This document shows, one piece after another, positions 1-8,535 of a stretch of 64,000 nucleotides of DNA (position 1 is its first letter; the number at the start of each line of letters is the position of its first letter). Position numbers and translations under genes: made by a program. The notes beneath the pieces are model-generated. The model was not told the DNA's origin. It saw nothing but the letters and a program-made list of their open reading frames with translations, and did not search any database. Source of the DNA: Leifsonia sp. Root4 (GTDB lineage: Bacteria > Actinomycetota > Actinomycetes > Actinomycetales > Microbacteriaceae); NCBI RefSeq assembly GCF_001425085.1, contig NZ_LMDN01000001.1, forward strand, positions 84,364-148,363, written 5' to 3'.

Positions 1-1
1 C

Positions 2-349
2 GCCGCCTACGCCGGCATGTTCGTCTACGTCATCGCGATCACGGTGCTCCGGGTTGAACGCGGGGCGGACGGAGCCACAATCCTGAGTTTCGGCGAAGCG
101 CTGTGGTGGGCCTTCGTCACGGTCGCGACGGTCGGCTACGGCGACTACACCCCGGTCACGACTCTCGGCCGGTTCCTGGCCGTCATCTTGATGGCCGGCG
201 GGGTCGTGATCATCGGAACGGCGAGCGCCCTCATCGTCTCGTACCTCACCGAACGCATCGGATCGCACAACCGCACCGGCGTGGCACGCCCCGTCGAGTC
301 GGCGCAGGCCGGTGTCGAGGCCGACGCGGACGCGGACGAGGCACCCTGA
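2..349 (+). CDS. Potassium channel, C-terminal part (5' end outside window)
   Basis: The open frame runs in from the left edge, so the true start lies outside; an internal ATG occurs at 17. The visible part holds a pore helix followed by the K+ selectivity filter TVGYGDY (about residues 38-44 from that ATG) and a last transmembrane helix (FLAVILMAGGVVIIGTASAL). This is the pore architecture of two-TM-type ion channels (Ion_trans_2 family). The tail is short, hydrophilic and acidic, ending in a run rich in Asp, Glu and Ala, with no RCK/TrkA domain. I infer a plasma-membrane K+ channel; gating and any N-terminal sensor cannot be seen. It converges on thiL, with only 1 bp between the two stop codons. 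Confidence 0.9.
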   Translation, partial: AAYAGMFVYVIAITVLRVERGADGATILSFGEALWWAFVTVATVGYGDYTPVTTLGRFLAVILMAGGVVIIGTASALIVSYLTERIGSHNRTGVARPVESAQAGVEADADADEAP

Positions 350-350
350 C

Positions 351-1382
351 TCAGCCGGCGTGGCCGTCCCAGCCGCGGTAGGGGTCCCAGCCGCCGAGCA
401 CGTGCGGGGCGCCGTCCACGGTGATCCCCGCCGTCTCCTCGCCCGTCAGAGCGTGCACACGCCCGATCACGCGGAACGCCGCCGGGATCGCGCTGCCTGA
501 CGCGAAGCAGGCCAGCAGGGAGTGGTCCTCTCCCCCGCCGAGTGCGCTCTCGGGGTGCTCACCGAGCTCCGCCGAGTCGAAGTCGATCCGCACGCCGCTG
601 GCGACCGCGATCCGTGCGGCGTCGAGCGCGAGCCCGTCCGAGACGTCGAGCATGGCGGTGGCCCCGGATGCCGCGGCGAGTGCGCCTGCGGCGATGGGTG
701 GGGACGGGCGCAGCTGGGCGCCGAGCAGCCGCGGGTGTTCGAGGCGGAGAGCGGCCGCCGCGGCGGCATCCGGGGCGCCGCCCGCGTCCACTGCCCTGGT
801 GAACAGCAGCGCCAGGCCGCGGCCGGCTTCGCCGAGCGCGTTGCCACCCTCCGCGATCGTCACGAGGTCGCCTGCGCGCGCGCCGGAGCGCAGCACGGGA
901 GCGTGGCCGCCGAGGTCGCCGAACGCGGTGACGGCGATGGTCAGCGTCTCCGAGGCGGAGAGATCGCCGCCGACGACGCCGCAGCCGGGTGCGAGCGCGG
1001 CGCAGGCCTCACGGAGGCCGTCGGCGATGCCCTCGATCACGCTGACCGGCAGGCTCTGCGGGGCGGCGATCGCCACGACGAGCGCGGTCGGGCGGGCGCC
1101 CATCGCGGCGACATCGGAGAGGTTCGTCGCGGCCGCCTTCCAGCCGAGGTCGCCGGGCCGTGACCAGGCGAGACGGAAGTCCGGGCCGTGGATCATCATG
1201 TCGGTCGTGACGACGTACCGGCCGTCCGGCGCAGCGATGACGGCCGCGTCATCGCCGGGGCCGACGAGGGTGGCATCCGACTCGGGTAGACGGGGGAAGA
1301 TCCGCTGCAGCACCGCGATCTCGCTGAGCTCGGCCAGGGTCGGGCCGGCGGTGTCGAACGAGGGGTGCTCAGCGTGCGTCAT
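351..1382 (-). CDS. thiL: Thiamine-monophosphate kinase ThiL
   Basis: ThiL phosphorylates thiamine monophosphate to the cofactor thiamine diphosphate with ATP, the last step of thiamine synthesis in the cytosol. The 343-residue product has the expected family length. The N-terminal PurM/AIR-synthase-like motif GPGDDAAVI (residues about 41-49), TTDMMIHGPDF and the NLSDVAAMGA block are clear. The frame stays open 375 nt further upstream, but that extension would run antisense through the divergent lipoprotein gene, so I take the ATG giving MTHAEHPSFD. A -10-like TACCGT lies 7 nt before this ATG and overlaps the -10 of the divergent gene. The neighbourhood with ddl, gpsA and murA is typical of Microbacteriaceae. 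Confidence 0.95.
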   Translation of the reverse strand: MTHAEHPSFDTAGPTLAELSEIAVLQRIFPRLPESDATLVGPGDDAAVIAAPDGRYVVTTDMMIHGPDFRLAWSRPGDLGWKAAATNLSDVAAMGARPTALVVAIAAPQSLPVSVIEGIADGLREACAALAPGCGVVGGDLSASETLTIAVTAFGDLGGHAPVLRSGARAGDLVTIAEGGNALGEAGRGLALLFTRAVDAGGAPDAAAAAALRLEHPRLLGAQLRPSPPIAAGALAAASGATAMLDVSDGLALDAARIAVASGVRIDFDSAELGEHPESALGGGEDHSLLACFASGSAIPAAFRVIGRVHALTGEETAGITVDGAPHVLGGWDPYRGWDGHAG

Positions 1383-1389
1383 AGAACTC

Positions 1390-1399
1390 ACGGTAGCCT
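1390..1399. promoter_or_regulatory. Overlapping divergent -10 boxes of thiL and the DUF3515 gene
   Basis: The plus strand carries TAGCCT at 1394-1399, 8 nt before the DUF3515 ATG. The minus strand carries TACCGT (1395-1390), 7 nt before the thiL ATG. The two hexamers share two base pairs, so polymerases could not occupy both at once. The start codons are only 25 bp apart. Seen in sequence; promoter function is inferred. Confidence 0.5.
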
Positions 1400-1407
1400 G
1401 AAGAGCG

Positions 1408-1905
1408 ATGATCTCCCGCACCGTGACCCGTTCCATGACCCGCACCCTGAGCGTCGTCGGCGCCGCCGCTCTGCTGACGGCGACGCTGTCCGGATGCGCG
1501 GCCGCCGTGGCGCTCGAACCGGCCGATGACGCCGCGAACCCCGGTTGCGCAGAGGTCGTCGTGCGTCTGCCAGAGGCCCTCGGCGAGCAGCAACTGCGCG
1601 AGACCAACGCCCAGGGCACGGGCGCATGGGGCGACCCGGCGACGATCCTGTTGCGCTGCGGCGTCGAGGTGCCGGGGCCGACGACGCAGCAGTGCGTCGA
1701 GGTGGGCGGCGTGGACTGGATCGTCGACGACAGCAACAAGCCGATCTTCCGCTTCACGACCTACGGCCGCACGCCGGCCACCGAGGTCATCGTCGACTAC
1801 GACAAGGCATCGGCCAGCGCGCTGATCGACCTCGTCGGCGCCCTCTCCACGATCCCGGCGGAGAACCGCTGCATCGACGTCAGCGACGTGCTCCCCGCCG
1901 GCTGA
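1408..1905 (+). CDS. DUF3515 family putative lipoprotein
   Basis: The 165-residue product has a basic N-terminus, a hydrophobic segment (LSVVGAAALLTATLSGC) and a lipobox-like LSGC with Cys near residue 30, so it is probably an exported lipoprotein anchored on the outer face of the membrane. The rest resembles the actinobacterial DUF3515 family, which has no known function and is usually found between thiL and ddl, as here. Three further Cys residues (in NPGCAEV, LLRCGVE and RCIDV) and one in TTQQCVEV could form disulfides outside the cell. The start ATG has a purine-rich GAAGAG just before it and a TAGCCT -10 box, so its leader is very short. No function is assigned. Confidence 0.85.
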   Translation: MISRTVTRSMTRTLSVVGAAALLTATLSGCAAAVALEPADDAANPGCAEVVVRLPEALGEQQLRETNAQGTGAWGDPATILLRCGVEVPGPTTQQCVEVGGVDWIVDDSNKPIFRFTTYGRTPATEVIVDYDKASASALIDLVGALSTIPAENRCIDVSDVLPAG

Positions 1906-1941
1906 GCGCCGCCCGCTCCACACCCGTCCACCCCGCCGCGT

Positions 1942-2010
1942 ATAAGGCAATAGTGCGTGTGCAAGGACCTCTTCGCGAGAAGAGTCCTTGCAGACGCACT
2001 ATGACCTTAT
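1942..2010. terminator. 69-nt hairpin between convergent genes (bidirectional terminator or repeat element)
   Basis: Three perfectly paired blocks (ATAAGG/CCTTAT, ATAGTGCGT/ACGCACTAT, GCAAGGAC/GTCCTTGC) are separated by symmetrical 2x2 mismatches, with a short extra TCTT/AAGA pairing around a CGCG-containing loop. It lies exactly between the stop codons of the DUF3515 gene and ddl, where a bidirectional terminator is expected. It has no U-run, and it is longer and more regular than a simple terminator. Confidence 0.7.
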
Positions 2011-2023
2011 GTGCGGATGCCGG

Positions 2024-3112
2024 CTACTCGGCCAGCGCGAGCTCGATCAGCTCGTCGATCAGCTCGGGGTAGCTGAGTCCGGAGTTCAACCAGCAGGTGG
2101 GGAACATCGAGATCGGCGTGAATCCGGGCATCGTGTTGATCTCGTTGACGACGAAGCCGTCTGCGGTGAGGAAGAAGTCCACGCGCGCGAGGCCCGCGCA
2201 GCCGATGGCTTCGAAGGTCCGCACGGCGAGCTCGGCCATCTCGGCGAGCTCGGCGTCGCTGAGCTCCGCCGGGCAGACCAGGTCGATTCCCGGTGCGTCG
2301 AGGTACTTGGCGTCGAAGTCGTAGAAGTCACGGCCGCTGACGATCACCTCGCCGGCGACGGATGCCCGCGGCGCCTGCCCCGGGCGCCCGCCGAGTACCC
2401 CGATCTCGACCTCGCGGCCGATCAGCGTTGCCTCGATCAGAACCTTGTCGTCTTCGGCCAGCGCGGTCGCCATGGCATCCGCGAGCCGGTCGAGCGTGGA
2501 CACCTTGCTGACGCCGACGCTCGAACCGGCGCGTGCCGGCTTGACGAAGACCGGCAGGCCGAGCGCCGTGACGGCAGACTCGACGCCGGCCGGGTCGGTG
2601 GCCCAGCTGCGTGCGGTGACGGTCTGCCACGGGGCGACGGCGATGCCGGCCTGGCGCAGCACGGTCTTGGTGAAGTGCTTGTCCATGCCGAGGGCACTGG
2701 CGAGCACGCCGGAGCCGACGAAGGGCAGTCCGGCCAGCTCGAGCAGGCCCTGGATCGTGCCGTCCTCGCCGAACGGCCCGTGCAGGATCGGGAACACGAC
2801 GTCGACCGCGCCGAGCGAGCGCACGGTGCCGTCGGCCTCGACCACGCTGAGTTCGCGCGAGGCGGTGCTCTCCGGCCAGCGCACGCGGGTGCCGTTGTCG
2901 CTGACGTGCGGCATGGCGGCGGGGTTCAGCGCGAAGAGGGCCGCGTCATCCGGCTGCAGCGTGAACGCACCGTCGCTCGTCATCCCGATCGGGATGACCG
3001 TGAAACGCTCGCGGTCAATCGCCGAGAGAACTCCGCCCGCTGTTGCGCAGCTGATCGAATGCTCGCTTGACCGACCCCCAAAGAGCAGCGCCACCGTGAG
3101 CTTGTGCGTCAT
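2024..3112 (-). CDS. ddl: D-alanine--D-alanine ligase
   Basis: Ddl joins two D-alanines using ATP to give the dipeptide that ends the peptidoglycan stem, in the cytosol. The 362-residue product starts with the family signature VALLFGGRSSEHSIS, continues with the ATP-grasp domain (KPARAGSSVGVSKV, EVEIGVLGG) and ends with the metal-binding NEINTMPGFTPISMFP. The ATG is preceded by AAAGGA at good spacing and encodes the first beta strand, so the start is secure. The first 98 nt overlap the end of gpsA in another frame, which is unusual. It is the last gene of the murA-plsC-gpsA-ddl minus-strand series. Confidence 0.96.
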   Translation of the reverse strand: MTHKLTVALLFGGRSSEHSISCATAGGVLSAIDRERFTVIPIGMTSDGAFTLQPDDAALFALNPAAMPHVSDNGTRVRWPESTASRELSVVEADGTVRSLGAVDVVFPILHGPFGEDGTIQGLLELAGLPFVGSGVLASALGMDKHFTKTVLRQAGIAVAPWQTVTARSWATDPAGVESAVTALGLPVFVKPARAGSSVGVSKVSTLDRLADAMATALAEDDKVLIEATLIGREVEIGVLGGRPGQAPRASVAGEVIVSGRDFYDFDAKYLDAPGIDLVCPAELSDAELAEMAELAVRTFEAIGCAGLARVDFFLTADGFVVNEINTMPGFTPISMFPTCWLNSGLSYPELIDELIELALAE

Positions 3113-4157
3113 CGAGAGTCCTTTCGCCTTGCGGCTCGTCCGAATCGGTTGTGAGGTGCGGTGCGATGTCGCGCGGGTTCAGTGTGCCTGCCAGAACCTG
3201 GCGCACCTGCTCGACGATCGGCATCTCGACACCCTTGGCCTTGGCCAGTTCGAGGATGGGGCCGACGGATGCCAGGCCCTCGGTTGTCTGTTGCATCTGC
3301 TTGACCACGTCGCCCTGGCTGTAGCCCTGGCCGAGCAGACGCCCTGCCGTGTTGTTGCGCGAGAGCGGGGACTGGCAGGTGGCGATCAGGTCGCCGAGTC
3401 CGGCGAGGCCGGACAGCGTCTCCGGGTGCGCGCCGTATGCCACGGCGAAGTCGGTCATCTCGACCAGGCCGCGGGTGATGATCGATGCCTTGGTGTTCTC
3501 GCCGTAGCCGACACCATCGACGATGCCGATGGCGACGGCGATCAGGTTCTTCAGCACTCCGCCGAACTCCGTGCCGATGACGTCGGTGTTCACAAAGGAG
3601 CGGAAGTAGTCGTTGCGGGCGAGGAGCGCGACGGCCTGGGCCGTCTCGAGGCTCGTCGAGGAGACGACGGCGGCCGTCGGCTGCTGCTTGGCGATCTCGA
3701 GGGCCAGGTTGGGGCCGGAGATCGCCGCGATGTTGTCTGGGCTGATCGGCAGCACCTGCTCGATCACCTCGCTCATGCGCAGCCCGCTGGAGCGTTCGAC
3801 GCCCTTCATCAGGCTGACGATGATCGCGTTCGCGCCGAGGTGCGGCTCCGCCGCGATCAGGTTCTCACGCAGTGACTGGCTCGGCACCGAGACGAAGACC
3901 TGCTCCGCGCCGGCGAGGGCCAGGTCGAGCCTCGCGGTCGCGCGCAGCGAGATCGGCAGGTTGATGCCCGGCAGGTAGTCGCTGTTGCGCTTGGCCTCCT
4001 GGATCTCGCGGGCGAGCTCCGGGCGGCGTGCCCACAGCACGACGTCTGCCCCGCCGTCGGCGAGGATCTTGGCGAAGGTCGTTCCCCAGCTTCCCGCGCC
4101 GAGCACGGCGACACGGGTCCCCGGTCGAATGGTTGCGGTCTTGGCCCTAGGAGTCAA
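3015..4157 (-). CDS. gpsA: Glycerol-3-phosphate dehydrogenase [NAD(P)+] GpsA
   Basis: GpsA reduces dihydroxyacetone phosphate to sn-glycerol 3-phosphate, the backbone for phospholipids; the adjacent PlsC acylates that lineage. The Rossmann motif VAVLGAGSWGTTFA lies near the N-terminus, followed by ISGPNLALEI and the substrate-domain motif EFGGVLKNLIAVAIGIVDG. No ATG fits. I choose a TTG that yields TPRAKTATIRPG just before the Rossmann strand and overlaps the plsC stop by 11 bp, which implies translational coupling. The protein would be about 380 residues, some 40 longer than usual, because a Gly/Asp/Arg-rich tail (from LTTDSDEPQGE on) reads 98 nt into ddl. That tail could be real or reflect a frameshift. 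Confidence 0.9.
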   Translation of the reverse strand: MTPRAKTATIRPGTRVAVLGAGSWGTTFAKILADGGADVVLWARRPELAREIQEAKRNSDYLPGINLPISLRATARLDLALAGAEQVFVSVPSQSLRENLIAAEPHLGANAIIVSLMKGVERSSGLRMSEVIEQVLPISPDNIAAISGPNLALEIAKQQPTAAVVSSTSLETAQAVALLARNDYFRSFVNTDVIGTEFGGVLKNLIAVAIGIVDGVGYGENTKASIITRGLVEMTDFAVAYGAHPETLSGLAGLGDLIATCQSPLSRNNTAGRLLGQGYSQGDVVKQMQQTTEGLASVGPILELAKAKGVEMPIVEQVRQVLAGTLNPRDIAPHLTTDSDEPQGERTLDDAQAHGGAALWGSVKRAFDQLRNSGRSSLGD

Positions 4158-4914
4158 AACGACCCGTCTCTTTCTGGTCGTGGGCGCTGGGGTTCCAGCG
4201 CTCGGCCGGAGCCTTCTCTTCGCGCAGCTCTTCAAGCAGTGCGGTGATGGCATCCATCACCACGGCTGTTGCCTGGTTGAGGGTTGCGGTGTCGAGGGGC
4301 TTGTCTCTGAATGCGTCAAGGTTCACGGGGTCGCCGACCTTGACGAGGATGTGCTTGCGCGGGAAGAGGCTGATCTTCTTCGAGTAGCGGGCCATCAGCT
4401 GCTGTGTTCCCCAGTGTGCGACGGGGATGACAGGGATGCCGCGTTCGAGCGCGATGCGCACAGCGCCGGTCTTGCCGCGCATCGGCCACAGATCGGGGTC
4501 GCGGGTCAGCGAACCCTCCGGGTAGACGACGACCATGCGTCCCTTCTCGACGAGCTCCTCTGCCGCACGGATCGCGGAGTGCGACTTGTTGCCGTGGCGG
4601 TCGACGGGAATCTGGCCCGAGACCCGCAGGGCCCAGCCGAGCACGGGAACCTTGAAGACGGAGGCCTTCGCGAGGAAGCGGGGGTAACGCCCCAGCTTCC
4701 ACGCGACGACGCCGACGACGACGGGGTCGATCTCGCTGTAGTGATTCGGTGCGAGCACGTAGGCGCCCTGCCGAGGCATCTTGTGCCCGTCACGGATCTC
4801 GTAGCGCGCAGCGAGGTTCATCAGTGGAACGGCGAGCAGCGCGAAGACCCAGAAGATCGACGGGTGACTCTTCTCCGAGCGCACGCGGCGTCCGGACTGT
4901 GTTGGTGCGGGCAT
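4147..4914 (-). CDS. 1-acyl-sn-glycerol-3-phosphate acyltransferase (PlsC family)
   Basis: A 255-residue membrane-associated acyltransferase. It carries the catalytic HX4D block as NHYSEID (residues about 57-63), the acyl-acceptor motif YPEGS (about 131-135) and a hydrophobic N-terminal segment (IFWVFALLAVPLMNLAA). The family transfers an acyl chain to lysophosphatidate to make phosphatidate. Position next to gpsA supports a role in phospholipid synthesis. I take the ATG after AGGGGA giving MPAPTQSGRR; the frame extends 18 codons upstream into murA. The start lies 16 bp after the murA stop. Exact substrate among PlsC-like enzymes is not certain. Confidence 0.92.
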   Translation of the reverse strand: MPAPTQSGRRVRSEKSHPSIFWVFALLAVPLMNLAARYEIRDGHKMPRQGAYVLAPNHYSEIDPVVVGVVAWKLGRYPRFLAKASVFKVPVLGWALRVSGQIPVDRHGNKSHSAIRAAEELVEKGRMVVVYPEGSLTRDPDLWPMRGKTGAVRIALERGIPVIPVAHWGTQQLMARYSKKISLFPRKHILVKVGDPVNLDAFRDKPLDTATLNQATAVVMDAITALLEELREEKAPAERWNPSAHDQKETGRFDS

Positions 4915-4930
4915 TCCCCTATTATCGCGA

Positions 4931-6301
4931 TCAGTCTTCGAGAACGAAGTCTGCACCGAGAATCTCAAGCTTGGTGAGGAAGTTCTCGTAACCGCGCGCG
5001 ATGATTCCGACGTTGCTGACCGTCGACGTTCCGTCCGCGCTCAGCGCGGCCACGAGGTGGCTGAAGCCGCCGCGCAGATCGGGAACCTCGATGTCGGCAC
5101 CCTTCAGAACGGTGGGCCCGGTGATCACGGCGGAGTGGTTGAAATTGCGCTGCCCGAAGCGGCAGGCCTGCCCGCCGAGGCACTCCTTGTGGATCTGGAT
5201 CGTCGCGCCCATCTCGACCAGGGCGTCGACGAAGCCGAAACGCTGCTCGTAGACGGTCTCGTGAACGATCGAGACACCCTTGGCCTTCGTCAACGCCACG
5301 ACGAGCGGCTGCTGCCAGTCGGTCATGAAGCCGGGGTGAACACCCGTCTCGATGATCACCGGGTTCAGGTCGCCGCCTGGGTGGTAGAAACGGATGCCGT
5401 CTTCGAGGATGTCGAAGGCGCCACCGACCTTGCGGTACACGTTGAGGAAGGTGAGCATCTCGGCCTGGCGAGCTCCGCCGACGGTGATGTCGCCCTCGGT
5501 CGCGAGCGCGGCCGCGGCCCAGCTGGCAGCCTCGTTGCGGTCGAACAGCGAACGGTGGTTGTAGCCGGTGAGGTGCTCGACACCCTCGATGCGGATGACG
5601 CGGTCGGTGTCGACCGAGATGGTCGCGCCCATCTTCTGCAGGATGTTGATGAGATCCATGATCTCGGGTTCGATGGCCGCGCCCTTGAGCTCGGTGATGC
5701 CCTCTGCGCGCACCGCGGTCAGCAGTACCTGCTCCGTGGCGCCGACGCTCGGGTACGGCAGCTCGACCTTGGCTCCGTGCAGCCCGTTCGGGGCCGACAT
5801 CCGGATGCCGCTCGGTAGCTTCTCGACGACGGCGCCGAACTTGCGCAGCACGTCGAGGTGGAAGTCGATCGGACGGTCGCCGATGCGGCATCCGCCGAGG
5901 TCGGGGATGAACGCCTCGCCGAGACGGTGCAGCAGCGGCCCGCAGAACAGGATCGGGATGCGGCTGGAGCCGGCGTGCGCGTCGATGGCCGCGAAGTGGG
6001 CGACCTCGACGTTGGTCGGGTCGAGGATGAGCTCGCCCTCTTCCGCGCCCTCGCTCACGTGGACGCCGTGCACCTCGAGCAGTCCGCGCACAATGCGGAC
6101 GTCGCTGATGTTCGGAACGTCCTTGAGCACGCTGGGCGTCTCGCCCAGCAGCGCGGCAACCATCGCCTTGGTGACGAGGTTCTTCGCACCCTTCAGTTCA
6201 ATGCGTCCCACGAGCGGCTTGCCGCCGTGGATGGTGATCTTGTCGACGGAGAGACCGACGGCCGAGCCGTGGTTCTTTGCATCATCGCCGAGACTGTTCA
6301 A
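4931..6301 (-). CDS. murA: UDP-N-acetylglucosamine 1-carboxyvinyltransferase
   Basis: MurA transfers enolpyruvate from PEP to UDP-GlcNAc, the first committed step of peptidoglycan synthesis. The 456-residue product shows the substrate loop [16 protein letters not shown] and the catalytic-loop Cys in [10 protein letters not shown] (Cys about 138). Because Cys and not Asp is present, fosfomycin alkylation would be expected. The only plausible start is TTG, which overlaps the leuD stop (TTTGA), so translation is probably coupled to leuD. Codons 1-19 are a non-conserved tail before [11 protein letters not shown]. It sits between leuD and plsC in one tight minus-strand run. Confidence 0.95.
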   Translation of the reverse strand: MNSLGDDAKNHGSAVGLSVDKITIHGGKPLVGRIELKGAKNLVTKAMVAALLGETPSVLKDVPNISDVRIVRGLLEVHGVHVSEGAEEGELILDPTNVEVAHFAAIDAHAGSSRIPILFCGPLLHRLGEAFIPDLGGCRIGDRPIDFHLDVLRKFGAVVEKLPSGIRMSAPNGLHGAKVELPYPSVGATEQVLLTAVRAEGITELKGAAIEPEIMDLINILQKMGATISVDTDRVIRIEGVEHLTGYNHRSLFDRNEAASWAAAALATEGDITVGGARQAEMLTFLNVYRKVGGAFDILEDGIRFYHPGGDLNPVIIETGVHPGFMTDWQQPLVVALTKAKGVSIVHETVYEQRFGFVDALVEMGATIQIHKECLGGQACRFGQRNFNHSAVITGPTVLKGADIEVPDLRGGFSHLVAALSADGTSTVSNVGIIARGYENFLTKLEILGADFVLED

Positions 6302-6933
6302 ATTTCCGCCTGCACGTTCTGCCTCACTGGGAGGGCCTGTTTAACTGGAAGAGTACGGGGCCGCCAGCTTTCACGGGTGGCCTCGAATTCTGTGATCAAC
6401 GCTTCGTCGCGCAGGGTGAGCCCGATGTCGTCAAGACCTTCGAGCAGCCGCCACCGAGTGTAATCGTCAACCTCGAACGGAAGCTGAAGATCACCGACGG
6501 TGACAGTTCGCTCAACCAGATCGACGGTCGCTTCTATTCCCGGGTTCGCATCGATGGCGGCCCAGATCTTCTCGACATCCTCTTCGCTGATCTGCGCGGC
6601 GAGCAGGCCCTGCTTGCCGGAGTTCCCGCGGAAGATGTCGCCGAAGCGCGGGCTCAGCACCACGTCGAAGCCGAAGTCGCGCAGCGCCCACACGGCGTGC
6701 TCACGCGAGGATCCCGTGCCGAAATCGGCGCCGGCCACCAGCACGCGCGCGCCCTGGAACTCGGGCCGGTTGAGCACGAACTCCGGGTCCTGGCGCCAGC
6801 CGTAGAAGAGCGCGTCTTCGAAGCCGGTCTTGGTGACGCGCTTGAGGAACACGGCGGGGATGATCTGGTCGGTGTCGACGTTCGAGCGGCGCAGCGGAGC
6901 CGCGATGCCCGTGACGGTTGTGAACTTCTCCAT
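6298..6933 (-). CDS. leuD: 3-isopropylmalate dehydratase small subunit
   Basis: LeuD forms with LeuC the isopropylmalate isomerase, which converts 2- to 3-isopropylmalate in leucine synthesis. The 211-residue product has the swivelling-domain signature ([36 protein letters not shown]) and the family's usual length. It starts 2 bp after the leuC stop and ends overlapping the murA start. The whole leuC-leuD-murA-plsC-gpsA-ddl run could be one transcript, controlled from the leuC leader. Confidence 0.96.
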   Translation of the reverse strand: MEKFTTVTGIAAPLRRSNVDTDQIIPAVFLKRVTKTGFEDALFYGWRQDPEFVLNRPEFQGARVLVAGADFGTGSSREHAVWALRDFGFDVVLSPRFGDIFRGNSGKQGLLAAQISEEDVEKIWAAIDANPGIEATVDLVERTVTVGDLQLPFEVDDYTRWRLLEGLDDIGLTLRDEALITEFEATRESWRPRTLPVKQALPVRQNVQAEI

Positions 6934-6935
6934 GG

Positions 6936-8420
6936 CTACTTCGCCTCTCCCTCTGTGGTCAGCGAATCGGTGGTCAGCGAATCGGTGTCGTGTTCGAGAT
7001 CCCAGGGGCTCGACAGGGTGCCGCGGATGGCGGTTGCCGCGGCCACGAGCGGGGAGACGAGGTGGGTGCGACCGCCCTTGCCCTGGCGGCCCTCGAAGTT
7101 ACGGTTCGAGGTGGACGCGCAGCGCTCCCCCGGGGCCAGCTGGTCCGGGTTCATGCCGAGGCACATCGAACAGCCGGCGAAACGCCACTCGGCACCGAAG
7201 TCGGTGATGATCTTGTCGAGGCCCTCGGCCTCGGCCTCGATGCGCACGCGGGCGGATCCGGGAACGACCATGACGCGCACGCCGTCGGCCTTCTTCTTGC
7301 CCTGGATGACGCTGGCGAATGCACGCAGGTCTTCGATGCGGCTGTTCGTGCACGAGCCCATGAAGACCGCGTCCACGGACACGTCCTTGAGCGGCGTGCC
7401 GGCGGTCAGATCCATGTACTCCAGCGCCCGCTCTGCGGCTGCACGCTCATTGGCGTCGCTGAAGTCGGCCGGGTTCGGAACCGTGTCGCTCAGCGAGACG
7501 CCCTGGCCGGGGTTGGTGCCCCAGGTGACGAAGGGCTCGAGGGTGTTCGCGTCGATGATGACCTCGGCGTCGAAGCTCGCGCCGTCGTCGGTGGCGAGGG
7601 TGTCCCAGTACGACACGGCGTCGTCCCAGTCCTGGCCGGCCGGCGCGTGGGCGCGGCCCTTGAGGTACTCGTAGGTGGTGGCATCCGGTGCGACCATGCC
7701 TGCGCGGGCGCCCGCCTCGATCGACATGTTGCAGATCGTCATGCGGCCGTCCATCGACAGCGCACGGATGGCACTTCCGCGGTACTCGAGCACGTAGCCT
7801 TGGCCACCGCCTGTGCCGATCTTGGCGATGACGGCCAGGATGATGTCCTTGGCGGTGACCCCGGGGCGGAGCGTACCCTCGACGGTGATCGCCATGGTCT
7901 TGAACGGCTTGAGCGGCAACGTCTGCGTCGCCATCACGTGCTCGACCTCGCTGGTGCCGATACCGAAGGCCATGGCGCCGAACGCGCCGTGGGTGGAGGT
8001 GTGCGAGTCACCGCAGACGACGGTGATTCCCGGCTGCGTGAGCCCGAGCTGGGGGCCGACGACGTGCACGATGCCCTGCTCGATGTCGCCGAGCGAGTGC
8101 AGACGAACACCGAACTCGTCGCAGTTGCGGCGGAGGGTCTCGATCTGGGTGCGGCTCGTCAGATCAGCGATGGGCTTGTCGATGGCGAGCGTCGGCGTGT
8201 TGTGGTCTTCCGTCGCGATCGTCAGATCGGGGCGGCGCAGCTGCCGGCCGGCCATGCGCAGACCGTCGAATGCCTGCGGGCTGGTGACCTCGTGAACGAG
8301 GTGCAGATCGATGTAGATGAGGTCGGGCGTGCCGTCCTCACCCTTCTTCACGAGGTGGGCATCCCAGACTTTCTCGGCCAGGGTGCGAGGGCGTGAAGCA
8401 GAACGTGATTCTGTGGTCAT
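6936..8420 (-). CDS. leuC: 3-isopropylmalate dehydratase large subunit
   Basis: The catalytic [4Fe-4S] subunit of isopropylmalate isomerase. The 494-residue product shows the [16 protein letters not shown] start region, [15 protein letters not shown] and the three cluster ligands in GSCTNSR and [11 protein letters not shown]. The C-terminus carries a short duplication ([12 protein letters not shown]) from a 15-nt tandem repeat, outside the conserved fold. The ATG follows a distant GAGGAAG. Upstream lies a candidate leucine leader peptide and hairpin, described separately, which would couple expression to leucyl-tRNA supply. Confidence 0.96.
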   Translation of the reverse strand: MTTESRSASRPRTLAEKVWDAHLVKKGEDGTPDLIYIDLHLVHEVTSPQAFDGLRMAGRQLRRPDLTIATEDHNTPTLAIDKPIADLTSRTQIETLRRNCDEFGVRLHSLGDIEQGIVHVVGPQLGLTQPGITVVCGDSHTSTHGAFGAMAFGIGTSEVEHVMATQTLPLKPFKTMAITVEGTLRPGVTAKDIILAVIAKIGTGGGQGYVLEYRGSAIRALSMDGRMTICNMSIEAGARAGMVAPDATTYEYLKGRAHAPAGQDWDDAVSYWDTLATDDGASFDAEVIIDANTLEPFVTWGTNPGQGVSLSDTVPNPADFSDANERAAAERALEYMDLTAGTPLKDVSVDAVFMGSCTNSRIEDLRAFASVIQGKKKADGVRVMVVPGSARVRIEAEAEGLDKIITDFGAEWRFAGCSMCLGMNPDQLAPGERCASTSNRNFEGRQGKGGRTHLVSPLVAAATAIRGTLSSPWDLEHDTDSLTTDSLTTEGEAK

Positions 8421-8467
8421 TGTGTGAGCGTCTTCCTCAATGAATGGTGGTCAGCCAACGACGAACT

Positions 8468-8507
8468 CCGCGACGAGGGAGGCCTGGGTTTCTAGGACTC
8501 GTCGCGG
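8468..8507 (-). promoter_or_regulatory. Hairpin in the leuC leader
   Basis: A perfect 10-bp stem (CCGCGACGAG paired with CTCGTCGCGG) closes a 20-nt loop. On the leuC mRNA its 5' arm begins inside the last codons of the candidate Leu-rich leader peptide, directly after the three Leu codons. A ribosome stalled there would cover this arm. There is no U-run after it, so it could act as an atypical attenuator, or simply end the PP2C transcript. Confidence 0.5.
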
Positions 8508-8533
8508 CACAGAAGAAGTCGACCGTACAACAC
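8492..8533 (-). CDS. Candidate leucine leader peptide (13 codons) before leuCD
   Basis: A GTG-started frame encodes MLYGRLLLCRDES and stops with TAG. Four of its 13 codons are Leu, three of them consecutive (CTT CTT CTG), with two CTT codons that are uncommon in this GC-rich sequence. An extended -10 box (TGC TAGCCT) ends 6 nt before the GTG, so the mRNA would begin at the start codon and be leaderless; there is no Shine-Dalgarno sequence. The Leu run abuts a 10-bp hairpin. Leader-peptide attenuation of leu and ilv genes is known in actinobacteria; this particular instance is my inference. Confidence 0.5.
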   Translation of the reverse strand: MLYGRLLLCRDES

Positions 8534-8535
8534 AA

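Noticed and set aside
8468-8507. Hairpin as a plain terminator of the PP2C gene
   Set aside because: It lacks a U-run and its 5' arm lies in the Leu-rich leader frame, so a leuC leader role seems at least as likely; kept as uncertain.
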